The notes beneath the pieces are model-generated. The model saw only the letters and a program-made list of their open reading frames with translations, was not told where the DNA came from and ran no database searches. Shown piece after piece: positions 8,279 through 15,663 of a stretch of DNA of 64,000 nucleotides. The position numbers and the translations under genes are program-made. Source of the stretch: Rhodococcus sp. (in: high G+C Gram-positive bacteria). GTDB lineage: Bacteria > Actinomycetota > Actinomycetes > Mycobacteriales > Mycobacteriaceae. Position 1 is the stretch's first letter, and each line of letters begins with the position of its first letter. The stretch lies in the NCBI RefSeq assembly GCF_023264675.1, contig NZ_JAHFVG010000016.1:58844-122843 (forward strand). Reading direction: 5' to 3'.

Positions 8279-8787
8279 ACTGTGCCCTCACAGTCGAGCA
8301 GTTTTTCGAACGGGTGAACGCCGACGTCCTCGGACGGCAACGTCCTGTCGAACAGTGGTGTGTAGCCGGTGGCCAGATACAGCGCCACGGCCTCGGGCTG
8401 TCGCCATCCGGTGGTCAGATAGACCCGTCGGTAACCGCGAGCAGCGGCGATGCGTTCGAGTTCGGCGACCACGAGCGTGCCGTATCCCTGCTTGCGGTGC
8501 GTTGCCGCCGTCCAGATGCGCTTGAGCTCGGCAGTGGTGTCGTCGTACTGACGAAACGCGCCTCCTGCAACCGGCACGCCGCCCTGGATCGCTACCACCA
8601 GCGCGCCGCCCGGAGGCTGGAACTCAGTGGCCGGGTAGGCGCGGAGTTCGCTGTACTGCTCGCCCGGTGTCCTGCCGTACCGGGTGGCGTACTCGAGAGC
8701 CAATTCTTCGATGAGCGGCGCCGCGAGCGGATCGTCCTGGTGCACGGCGACGAACTGCAGCGCAGTCGGTTCTAACGAGGTAGTCAC
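8275..8787 (-). CDS. GNAT family N-acetyltransferase, first gene of riboswitch unit 2
   Basis: A 170-residue GNAT protein. The acetyl-CoA site is in RIWTAATHRKQGYGTLVVAELERIAAARG (residues about 95-125, of the R/Q-x-x-G-x-G/A type), followed by YLTTGWRQPEAVALYLATGYTPL. GTG at 8787 is fixed by GGAGG 7 bases upstream, and that GGAGG abuts the SAM aptamer P1. This is therefore the only gene in the window whose own ribosome site is placed directly under the aptamer with no leader peptide between. The likely role is N-acetylation of a sulfur amino acid or amine intermediate. That is inference. Confidence 0.87.
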   Translation of the reverse strand: MTTSLEPTALQFVAVHQDDPLAAPLIEELALEYATRYGRTPGEQYSELRAYPATEFQPPGGALVVAIQGGVPVAGGAFRQYDDTTAELKRIWTAATHRKQGYGTLVVAELERIAAARGYRRVYLTTGWRQPEAVALYLATGYTPLFDRTLPSEDVGVHPFEKLLDCEGTV

Positions 8788-8797
8788 AAAAGTTCCT

Positions 8798-8887
8798 CCA
8801 TCGGTCCTGGCGGGAGCACCCGCACGCGCGAAGCGTGGTGGTTGCTGCGACGTCGTCGAGCCAAGGTCTCTCGGTCGCTCTGGATGG
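8798..8887 (-). promoter_or_regulatory. SAM riboswitch (S-box aptamer) 2
   Basis: Minus-strand sequence begins CCATCCAGAGCGACCGAGAG and ends GACCGATGG with the same P1 pairing as aptamer 1. The core GACGTCGCAGCAACC is identical. The variable hairpin differs in sequence (arms around CACGC/GCGTG), which is covariation supporting an RNA structure. The junction reads GGGTGCTCCCGCC rather than TGCTACC, a one-base departure from the other two copies. The GGAGG immediately after P1 serves the GNAT gene. Confidence 0.88.
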
Positions 8888-8973
8888 TTGTGTGAAGTTG
8901 TCGGACGGGCTTTTCAGTTGTACGAACCGGGTCCGATGCTATTCCATTCCCGATCGCTAGGAAATTCTTTTCG

Positions 8974-10041
8974 TCAGCGAGAACCGAGACGAAACAGCGA
9001 TGTGGACGGGGAACGACCGTCCACCAGATCGGCCACCAACTCGCCGACCGCCGGGGCAAATTTGAAGCCGTGGCCGGAGAAGCCACCGGCGACGGTCAGG
9101 TTTCCGGTGCGGTCGATGATGAAATTCGAGTCCGGTGTGGTGGTGTAGAGGCACGTCAGCGGGTCAGCCGAGTCGGCGTCGACTCCGGGTATCCATTCGC
9201 GCGCGTACGCCCGCAAACGCTCCACACCGTCGGGCGACGGGATGAAGTCGCGTGCATCCGGATGGACGACGGGACCGGTGCCGTGCTCTCCGATCTTCAC
9301 ACCCTCCTCGCCCTGCAGGCCATAGATTCCCTCGGACTGCAGTTCGGCACCCGGATGATGAATGAAACTCGGCCAATTCGCGTCGAGTGCCGGCGCGAAA
9401 TGGGCAGGCTGCTCCTGAGTGGTGACGAGTTCGGGTAGAGCGATATCGGTCGAGAGCACCGTGGAAGTCCACGCGCCTGCCGCGACGACGATCTGGTCTG
9501 CCGAATACGTTCTCGCGTCCGTCGACACGTCGGTTCCACGAATTTCCCTCACGGGACTTCCGTATTCGATCGTGGCGCCGAGTGCCTGCGCCGCCGCGAT
9601 GAAGGCCGCCACGCTACGGTCGGCATGCAGCCTTCCTGCGTCGGGGTGGTAGAGCACCGTCGTGTCGAACTTCAATCCTGTCCAGCGGTTTCGAGCAGTG
9701 CCGGGATCGAGAACCTCGCTCGCGAGACCTGCCCGCGTCAACGCCTCGACGCGAGGTTTCACGATGTCGGGCAGTCCGTGATCGACGGCGCCGGTCAGCG
9801 TGAGAAGTTCTGTTGCAGTATCGTTTTCGAGCTCGCGCCAGAGTGCGTACGCACGGGCGGCAAGTCCGACGTGGTAATCGTCGGCATAGGCATGACGGAA
9901 GATACGGGACGTGCCGTGCGATGCCCCGTTCTTGTGCCCTGGCCCGAACTGCTCGACCAGCGTGACGTCGTGTCCACGCCGCGCGAGATTCCACGCGGAG
10001 GCGGCGCCGATCACGCCGCCTCCGACCACTACCAACTTCAT
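8974..10041 (-). CDS. FAD amine oxidase, monomeric sarcosine/N-methyl-tryptophan oxidase family
   Basis: A 355-residue flavoprotein that should oxidise a secondary amine or amino acid, giving H2O2. The N-terminal dinucleotide fold is VVVGGGVIGAASAWNLARRG with Glu30 ending the second strand. The signature of covalent FAD attachment is present: Cys297 in LTCLYTTTPDSNFIID, matching the monomeric sarcosine oxidase CxYTxTPD motif. GGFSGHGFKFAP near the C-terminus is the usual flavin/carboxylate-binding loop. It is the last gene of the unit behind aptamer 3, 43 bp after the solute-binding protein. Its substrate is thus probably the compound imported by that system or its methylated derivative (inference). 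Confidence 0.9.
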   Translation of the reverse strand: MKLVVVGGGVIGAASAWNLARRGHDVTLVEQFGPGHKNGASHGTSRIFRHAYADDYHVGLAARAYALWRELENDTATELLTLTGAVDHGLPDIVKPRVEALTRAGLASEVLDPGTARNRWTGLKFDTTVLYHPDAGRLHADRSVAAFIAAAQALGATIEYGSPVREIRGTDVSTDARTYSADQIVVAAGAWTSTVLSTDIALPELVTTQEQPAHFAPALDANWPSFIHHPGAELQSEGIYGLQGEEGVKIGEHGTGPVVHPDARDFIPSPDGVERLRAYAREWIPGVDADSADPLTCLYTTTPDSNFIIDRTGNLTVAGGFSGHGFKFAPAVGELVADLVDGRSPSTSLFRLGSR

Positions 10042-10084
10042 GCGACTACCGAGTTCATGACTGCTTTCTTACCGGAAGAGAGAG

Positions 10085-11059
10085 TTACGGAGCCTTGCGG
10101 GGCAGGCCGGGAGGGTTGATGACCGACTCGGTGACAGCCTCGGACTGCAGGCCCCACTTCTCGAGGACCTTCTCGTAGCTTCCGTCTTCGATGACGTGGT
10201 TCAGCGCTTCCTGGATGGGCTCGATGAGCCCGTTGTCCTTCTTCGTGAGCACGGCGATCTCACCCTGCAGTGCGTCCCCGGCGCCGGAGAAGGTGCCGAT
10301 TACTTCACTCTCACCGGTGCTGGAAGCGTGGTATACAGCCGACGGGTTCGGCCCGAGGTAGGCATCGATTCGACCTGACCCGAGGGCGAGGTAGTAGTCC
10401 GACGCGTTCTGGTAGTACGCGATCTCTGTCGGCGCGAGACCCTCGGCGACGTTTTGTGCATTCCAGTCCACCAGGAGCTGTTCCTGATTGGTGCCGGAGC
10501 TGACACCGATCTTCTTACCCGCAACGTCCTTTCGTCCCCCGACGGTCCAGCCGCTGTCCTTCTTGGCCTCGAACGCGAGGTTGTCCAGTCGGTAGGTTGC
10601 GAAGTCGTACTTGTCCTTGCGCTCCTCGGTGACCGTGACGTTCGAGATGAAGACGTCGGCACCACCCGAGTCGATCTGCACGAAGTTCTGCGCCCAGTCA
10701 CCGCTCTGACGCTCGTAGTTCAAGCCGAGAGTGTCCGCGACCAGCCACGCGATGTCGATCTCGGAGCCCGCGACGGTCTTGTCGTCGGTGGCGTAGAAGC
10801 CGAGAGGTGGGAGGGTGCCCGGTGTTCCGGTACCGAGCAGTGTTCCGCGGTCGCGGATCGCCTGCGGAACCTTCGCGGCAATGTCGTCGACCTTGTCGAC
10901 GCGGATGCGGCTGGCCTGTTCCGGAGACAGATCGTAGGTGACACCGTCGGATGCGGTGACGGTGTCTTCGGTCTCGGGCTCGCTGCAGGCGGTTGCAGTC
11001 AGGGCAACGGCGACGAGCGCCGAGGCGATTACCGCGAGACGTCTGGTGGATCTGGGCAT
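10085..11059 (-). CDS. ABC transporter substrate-binding lipoprotein, polar amino-acid family 3
   Basis: A 324-residue periplasmic-binding-type lipoprotein with signal peptide and lipobox TATAC (residues about 21-25). Family 3 features include GTLLGTGTPGTLPPLGFYATDDKTVAGSEIDI, SNVTVTEERKDKYDFA, GKKIGVSSGTNQE, and ALNHVIEDGSYEKVLEKWGL at the C-terminus. Such proteins bind polar amino acids, cystine or opines. It follows the ATPase by 32 bp and precedes the sarcosine-oxidase-like gene. Control by a SAM aptamer and a Cys leader at the head of the operon makes a sulfur amino acid or its derivative the best guess for the ligand. Confidence 0.92.
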   Translation of the reverse strand: MPRSTRRLAVIASALVAVALTATACSEPETEDTVTASDGVTYDLSPEQASRIRVDKVDDIAAKVPQAIRDRGTLLGTGTPGTLPPLGFYATDDKTVAGSEIDIAWLVADTLGLNYERQSGDWAQNFVQIDSGGADVFISNVTVTEERKDKYDFATYRLDNLAFEAKKDSGWTVGGRKDVAGKKIGVSSGTNQEQLLVDWNAQNVAEGLAPTEIAYYQNASDYYLALGSGRIDAYLGPNPSAVYHASSTGESEVIGTFSGAGDALQGEIAVLTKKDNGLIEPIQEALNHVIEDGSYEKVLEKWGLQSEAVTESVINPPGLPRKAP

Positions 11060-11091
11060 GGTTGTTCCTTGATTTCGGGGTAGCGGTGGAT

Positions 11092-11874
11092 TCAGAGAAC
11101 GTGCGCGAGGAATGCGCGGGTGCGTTCCTCGGTGGGGCTGTCGAGAAGTTCTGAGGGCGTGCCCTGTTCGATAATGAGACCGTCGTCCATGAACACGATG
11201 GTGTCGGCGATCTCGCGAGCGAATCCGACCTCGTGGGTGACGATGACCAACGTCGCACCGTCGCGAGCGAGCCCTCGAATCACCTCGAGCACCTCGCCGA
11301 CGAGCTCGGGATCGAGCGCCGAAGTCGGTTCGTCGAACAGAATCACTTTGGGACGCAACGCAAGTGCGCGAGCAATGGCAACGCGCTGCTGCTGTCCACC
11401 GGACAGGCGTCGGGGGTAATCCTGAGCCTTGTCCTTCAATCCGACTCGTTCCAGCAACGCGAGGGCTTCCGGCTCCACATCGGAACGCTTGCGCTTCTGT
11501 GCCGAGATGGGTGCCTCGATGACGTTCTCGAGGGCCGTCAAGTGCGGGAACAGGTTGAAGTTCTGGAACACGAAACCGATCTGGGACCGCTGACGAAGGA
11601 TGTCCTTGTTGCTCAGCTCGTGCAGCTTGTTGCCCTTGCGGCGGTATCCCACCAGATCGCCGTCGACCCGGACAGTGCCCTGATCGACCTTCTCCAAGTG
11701 ATTGAGCGTGCGGAGCAGTGTGGACTTGCCCGATCCCGACGGACCGATGATGACGGTCACTTCACCCGGTCGAACGACGAGGTCGACGCCCTTCAGAACT
11801 TCGAGCGGACCGAACGATTTGTGGATTCCGCGAACCTCGACCGCGTAGGCAGAATTTTCCGGCGCAGTGGTCAT
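11092..11874 (-). CDS. Amino-acid ABC transporter ATP-binding protein
   Basis: A 260-residue ATPase of the GlnQ/HisP group. Walker A is GPSGSGKST (near residue 43), the Q-loop region is GFVFQNFNLFPHLT, the signature is LSGGQQQRVAIARAL, Walker B is VILFDEPTSALDPE, and the H-loop is VTHEVGFARE. The start ATG overlaps the permease stop by 4 bp (ATGA). It powers the importer formed with the adjacent permease and binding protein. Confidence 0.95.
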   Translation of the reverse strand: MTTAPENSAYAVEVRGIHKSFGPLEVLKGVDLVVRPGEVTVIIGPSGSGKSTLLRTLNHLEKVDQGTVRVDGDLVGYRRKGNKLHELSNKDILRQRSQIGFVFQNFNLFPHLTALENVIEAPISAQKRKRSDVEPEALALLERVGLKDKAQDYPRRLSGGQQQRVAIARALALRPKVILFDEPTSALDPELVGEVLEVIRGLARDGATLVIVTHEVGFAREIADTIVFMDDGLIIEQGTPSELLDSPTEERTRAFLAHVL

Positions 11875-12836
11875 CGTGTTGCTCCTCGCGGCGCGAGCGT
11901 GATCTCGGCCAGCTTCTTACGAAGTTTCTGAATCGGCGTCGACGGGATGTTGCGTACCGCGCCCTTGGAATAGTGCCGCTCGACGTAGAATTGAACCACC
12001 GAGAGGATCGACGTCAGCACGATGTACCAGACGGTGGCAACCAAGAGAAGCGGTACAACCCGACCGTTGCGGCCGTACACGACCTGGACCTGGTAGAACA
12101 GCTCGGCGATGGCCATCACCGAGACGATCGAGGTTCCCTTGAACAGGCTGATCACCTCGTTGGCGGCATTGGGGAGAATCCCTCGCATGGCCTGCGGCAG
12201 CACGATCTTGAAGAACTCACGGCGCTTCGGAATACCCAGTGCAGCAGCAGCTTCGAGCTGACCTTGATCCACCGAGATGATTCCCGCGCGCACGATTTCG
12301 GCCGAGTATGCAGCCTGGTGGAGCGCAAGGCCGATGATCGCGGCCGTGGATCCGCTGATGACGGAGTTGACGTTGAACTCGAAGAACGACGGACCGAACG
12401 GGATTCCGAGAGAGAGCGTTTGGTACAGATACGCGATGTTGAACCAGAAGAGAAGCTGAACGATCAGCGGAATCGACCGGAAGGCCCAGATGTAGAACCA
12501 CGAAATGATCTGCAGAACCGGATTGTTCGAGAGCCTGGCGATGGCCAGTGCGATGCCGATCGCAAAACCGATCAGCGTGCCCCAGAAGGTGAGCTGAATG
12601 GTCAACCACAGTGCCGCGAGAATCGATGGGGCCGTGAAGTAGTCGGCGAACGTGCCCCAATCCCAGCCGGGGTTGGTGACGAATCCGTGAAGGAACTGGG
12701 CCGCGAGAACCAGTGTGACGATGCTGACGACCCAGCGCCACGGATGCCATTTCTTGGCGACGACGAGTTGTTCGTCGTCCACCTGTTCGGCGTCGTCCTT
12801 CTCCGTCGATGCCAGACGTGCGTCGAGTTGAGTCAC
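11871..12836 (-). CDS. Amino-acid ABC transporter permease (HisM/GlnP family)
   Basis: A 321-residue permease. About 30 hydrophilic residues precede the first helix (WVVSIVTLVLAAQF). It then has the His/Glu/Gln/Arg permease domain with FWGTLIGFAIGIALAIAR, WAFRSIPLIVQLLFW and the ABC-interacting EAA loop EAAAALGIPKRREFFKIVLPQAM. The open frame has GTG codons at 12845 and 12836. I prefer 12836 because a nine-codon frame with AAAAGG upstream (12833-12862) ends in TGA exactly over this GTG. That would couple the two and explains the missing ribosome site. The N-terminal extension is acidic and poorly conserved. Confidence 0.88.
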   Translation of the reverse strand: MTQLDARLASTEKDDAEQVDDEQLVVAKKWHPWRWVVSIVTLVLAAQFLHGFVTNPGWDWGTFADYFTAPSILAALWLTIQLTFWGTLIGFAIGIALAIARLSNNPVLQIISWFYIWAFRSIPLIVQLLFWFNIAYLYQTLSLGIPFGPSFFEFNVNSVISGSTAAIIGLALHQAAYSAEIVRAGIISVDQGQLEAAAALGIPKRREFFKIVLPQAMRGILPNAANEVISLFKGTSIVSVMAIAELFYQVQVVYGRNGRVVPLLLVATVWYIVLTSILSVVQFYVERHYSKGAVRNIPSTPIQKLRKKLAEITLAPRGATR

Positions 12837-12862
12837 CGGGACCACCGGGGCTGTGCGTACAT
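12833..12862 (-). CDS. Nine-codon mini-ORF overlapping the permease start
   Basis: ATG at 12862 (MYAQPRWSR) follows AAAAGG by 8 bases; its TGA overlaps the permease GTG as GTGA. No independent conservation is known to me. The reason to list it is that it supplies the ribosome site that the permease start lacks, suggesting reinitiation. It could be chance. Confidence 0.35.
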   Translation of the reverse strand: MYAQPRWSR

Positions 12863-12964
12863 GATGAAGCCTTTTGTCGAAGATGAGGTGTGTGGCGTCC
12901 GGCGGTCAGCCGGTTAGGTCGGGGGCGCACGATGCACGAGTACTGCCGAGGAGCAGGCGGAGTA

Positions 12965-13069
12965 CTAGTTGTGAACGGTGCCTCGGGTGCAGGTGGTGGT
13001 TCGACTACAGACGCACGTGCCCACTCGGCACAGGTCGACGTGAAGACGTCGCCAAGTAGCACTGATCAT
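12965..13069 (-). CDS. Cysteine-type leader peptide upstream of the amino-acid ABC operon
   Basis: A 34-codon frame from ATG 13069 (GGAGG 8 bases upstream, directly after aptamer 3 P1) to TAG at 12965. It contains WRRLHVDLCRVGTCVCSR, with Cys codons clustered as TCVC and another in TCTR later. This is the strongest Cys clustering of the leader peptides in the window. The shared HVDLCR core links it to the leaders at 1898 and 18897. Between its stop and the permease lie about 100 bp with a CCGGC/GCCGG stem near 12896-12915, possibly part of an attenuator. Confidence 0.82.
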   Translation of the reverse strand: MISATWRRLHVDLCRVGTCVCSRTTTCTRGTVHN

Positions 13070-13080
13070 TGAAAGCTCCT

Positions 13081-13172
13081 CCATCGGTCCTGGCGGTAGC
13101 ACCCGTACCTTCCACGAGGAAGGGGGTTGCTGCGACGTCGTAGAGCCAAGGTCTCTCGGTCGCTCTGGATGG
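13081..13172 (-). promoter_or_regulatory. SAM riboswitch (S-box aptamer) 3
   Basis: Minus-strand sequence begins CCATCCAGAGCGACCGAGAG and ends GACCGATGG. It is nearly identical to aptamer 1, with GACGTCGCAGCAACC, a CCTTCC/GGAAGG variable hairpin and GGGTGCTACCGCC. GGAGG overlaps the P1 end and serves the leader peptide at 13069, so the aptamer appears to gate leader translation rather than the transporter directly. Confidence 0.88.
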
Positions 13173-13250
13173 TGAGAGGAATGTATGCGGTCGACAGTCG
13201 AACCGTCAAGTCAGCGCAATCGATTTACGTTGCAGGACTGCGGTTTCGAC

Positions 13251-13271
13251 TTGAAATCACGCTGATTTCAA
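13251..13271. promoter_or_regulatory. Perfect palindrome TTGAAATCA-N3-TGATTTCAA between riboswitch unit 3 and whiB
   Basis: A 9-bp perfect inverted repeat with a CGC spacer in the 263-bp divergent gap, about 80 bp upstream of aptamer 3 and 165 bp upstream of the WhiB start. Its symmetry and position fit an operator for a dimeric regulator acting on one or both directions. The regulator is not identifiable here. A TACACT sequence suitable as a -10 for whiB lies further right, near 13325-13330. Confidence 0.5.
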
Positions 13272-13435
13272 ACATTGCCAGCGCCACGGTCACCCGAGCC
13301 GGTGAGACGCGGGACGCGGGACGCCTACACTGCGATCACCGTAGCCAGGGCAGGAATCCTGATGTTCACCTCATCATTAGACGCTCGATGATTCGAAACC
13401 TTCTCACTGGTCTGTTGGGGTTGCATCATCGATGC

Positions 13436-13735
13436 ATGGCACCCCCAACAGAAGCGTGGCAGTGGCAGCTCGACGCGGTATGCCGCGGCAACGGTCCCGC
13501 TGGTCACTCCGCGGGCTCCGATCCAATCTCCGACGTGTTCTTCTCGCCGTCCGGGGAGGGCCGCACTGCGCGGCGGCAGCGCGAGGACACCGCAAAAGTC
13601 CTGTGCAACACCTGCCCGGTGCTGGCGCAGTGCCGACAATTCGCCCTGGCGACCAACGAACCGTTCGGAGTCTGGGGCGGCCTGACCGCCCGGGAACGTT
13701 CACTGCGACGAACTGCCCTGAGGCAAGCCGGGTAG
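13436..13735 (+). CDS. WhiB-family iron-sulfur transcription factor
   Basis: A 99-residue WhiB protein. The four cluster cysteines are visible: one in AVCRG (near residue 15) and three in VLCNTCPVLAQC, i.e. C-X2-C-X5-C. The conserved turn GVWGG and a basic tail (ERSLRRTALR) that contacts DNA follow. ATG at 13436 is used; the open frame extends upstream to 13127 without WhiB homology. Which WhiB paralogue it is cannot be settled by eye. It lies divergent from the SAM-aptamer operon, and a role in sulfur or redox control is only an inference from position. Confidence 0.93.
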   Translation: MAPPTEAWQWQLDAVCRGNGPAGHSAGSDPISDVFFSPSGEGRTARRQREDTAKVLCNTCPVLAQCRQFALATNEPFGVWGGLTARERSLRRTALRQAG

Positions 13736-13766
13736 TTCACCGGAGGGCGAGTGAGACACTGGAGGG

Positions 13767-14564
13767 GTGAGCTCACCGGATGCACCCCAGAAGTGGACCT
13801 ACCTGATGGACATGGACGGCGTGCTCGTCCACGAGGATCACCTCATACCGGGCGCCGACACGTTCGTCGCCGAACTGCAGGCCAACGAGATCCCGTTCAT
13901 CGTGTTGACCAACAATTCCATCCGCACGCCTCGTGACCTGCGTGCACGCCTCGAACGCACCGGCCTCGACATCCCGGAGAAGTCCATCTGGACCTCCGCG
14001 TTGGCGACGGCCAACTTCCTGGGCAACCAGCGCCCCAACGGCAGTGCCTACGTCGTCGGCGAATCCGGTCTGACGACGGCGCTCCACGACATCGGGTACG
14101 TACTCACCGACTCCAACCCCGACTACGTCGTTCTCGGGGAAACCCGCACGTACTCGTTCGAGGCGATCACCACCGCGATCCGACTCGTCGAAAAGGGCGC
14201 GCGTTTCATCGCCACCAATCCCGACGCCACCGGCCCCTCACGAGAAGGCTCACTACCGGCGACAGGCTCGGTCGCTGCGCTGATCACCAAGGCGACCGGA
14301 AAGGAGCCCTACTACGTCGGGAAACCGAACGCACTGATGATGCGGTCGGCGCTCCGGGCGATCGGTGGACACTCCGAGAGCACCCTGATGATCGGTGACC
14401 GTATGGACACCGACGTACTGTCCGGACTCGAAGCAGGCCTGCAGACCATCCTCGTTCTGACCGGCATCTCGACGACCGCATCGGTCGAGAACTACCCGTT
14501 CCGACCGACAAAGGTGATCAACTCGGTCGCCGACCTCGTCGGCCGGACGCAGTCGCCGTTCTGA
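13767..14564 (+). CDS. HAD-superfamily IIA phosphatase (NagD-like)
   Basis: A 265-residue hydrolase. Motif I is LMDMDGVLV (nucleophile Asp and acid/base Asp), motif II is VLTNNS, the cap contains VVLGETRTYSF, and motifs III/IV are YYVGKPNALMM and MIGDRMDTDVLSGLEAG. The start is GTG at 13767; GGAGG lies unusually close (1-2 bases), so a slightly later start is possible, but no better site is visible. It overlaps the isochorismate synthase ATG by one base. It probably dephosphorylates a small phosphate ester, with no specific substrate visible. Confidence 0.9.
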   Translation: MSSPDAPQKWTYLMDMDGVLVHEDHLIPGADTFVAELQANEIPFIVLTNNSIRTPRDLRARLERTGLDIPEKSIWTSALATANFLGNQRPNGSAYVVGESGLTTALHDIGYVLTDSNPDYVVLGETRTYSFEAITTAIRLVEKGARFIATNPDATGPSREGSLPATGSVAALITKATGKEPYYVGKPNALMMRSALRAIGGHSESTLMIGDRMDTDVLSGLEAGLQTILVLTGISTTASVENYPFRPTKVINSVADLVGRTQSPF

Positions 14565-15622
14565 TGCACTTCGTTCTCTCCCGCAGCGACTACAACATCG
14601 AGGCGCACGGAGTCAGGCGCACATTCGGTTCCGTTGCCGATGCGTCGGAGGCCAAGTGCGCCGTCGTCGGAGCAATTCCGTTCGACACGGCCGAGCCTGC
14701 CGCACTCACCGAACCGGAAGAACTTCTCCGACGGGACGGGCCGTGGCGACCGAGTACCCCCTCGGCACCGTTGCCGAAGGTGACCGTCGGCGCGATGACA
14801 CCGTCTCTGGACGTCCATGTGGACAGAGTTCGGAGTTTGGTCCGCGACATCCGCGGCGGATCCGCCCAGAAAGTCGTGTTGGCGCGAGCTCTCGAACTGC
14901 AGGCCGAGTCGCCGATCGAGCCTCTCGCGTTGCTCGACGCGTTGGTGAGCAAAGATCCCCTGGGAAACGGATTTCTGGCCGACCTGTCCGACGCGCGACC
15001 CGGACAGTTTCTGATCGGTGCGAGCCCCGAACTGCTGGTGCGACGCCGGGGATCCTCGGTCACCTGTCACCCGTTCGCCGGCACAGCGGCGCGATCCACC
15101 GACCCCGAGCAGGATTCCCGAATCGCCGAAACACTGCGGGCGAGCGCCAAGGACCAGGCCGAGCACCGCTTCGTCGTCGACGAGATCCGCGGTGTGCTCG
15201 AGCCTCTGTGCACCAGCATCGACCATCCACAGCACCCGCAGTTGAGCAGCACACCGCAGCTCTGGCATCTCGGTACGCCGATCAGCGGAACCCTGCGCGA
15301 TCCGTCGACCACCGCCCTCGACCTGGCACTTGCTCTCCATCCGACGGCCGCGGTGGCGGGCATTCCCCGCGCGGCGGCGATGGACGCGATCGCCCGAATC
15401 GAAGGCCCACGCGGCTTCTACGCCGGTGCCGTCGGCTGGACGGACGAGGCCGGAGACGGGGACTGGATGGTGGCCATCCGCTGCCTCGAACTCGCAGCCG
15501 ACGGCTTGTCGGCCGTCGCCATGGCGGGCGGAGGCATCGTCGCGGCCTCCGACCCCGACGCCGAACTCGCCGAGACCACCGCGAAATTTAGAACGGTGCT
15601 CTCGGCGTTCGGGCTGGGCTGA
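14564..15622 (+). CDS. entC: Isochorismate synthase
   Basis: A 352-residue chorismate-utilising enzyme converting chorismate to isochorismate for menaquinone or a siderophore. The catalytic domain shows GGSAQKVVLARALELQ (the catalytic Lys), FLIGASPELLVRRRG, CHPFAGTAAR, KDQAEHRFVVDEIRGVLEPLC (the Glu for Mg), LWHLGTPISGTL, HPTAAVAGIPR and GFYAGAVGWTD. The similar M. tuberculosis gene Rv3215 is called entC. Start and stop of the neighbouring HAD gene overlap (TGATG), so the two are coupled. No menD-like or siderophore genes are adjacent in this window. Confidence 0.9.
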   Translation: MHFVLSRSDYNIEAHGVRRTFGSVADASEAKCAVVGAIPFDTAEPAALTEPEELLRRDGPWRPSTPSAPLPKVTVGAMTPSLDVHVDRVRSLVRDIRGGSAQKVVLARALELQAESPIEPLALLDALVSKDPLGNGFLADLSDARPGQFLIGASPELLVRRRGSSVTCHPFAGTAARSTDPEQDSRIAETLRASAKDQAEHRFVVDEIRGVLEPLCTSIDHPQHPQLSSTPQLWHLGTPISGTLRDPSTTALDLALALHPTAAVAGIPRAAAMDAIARIEGPRGFYAGAVGWTDEAGDGDWMVAIRCLELAADGLSAVAMAGGGIVAASDPDAELAETTAKFRTVLSAFGLG

Positions 15623-15663
15623 CATCGAAAGGCGTCGTTCTTTGGGAAGCGTCGCCGCCGAGG

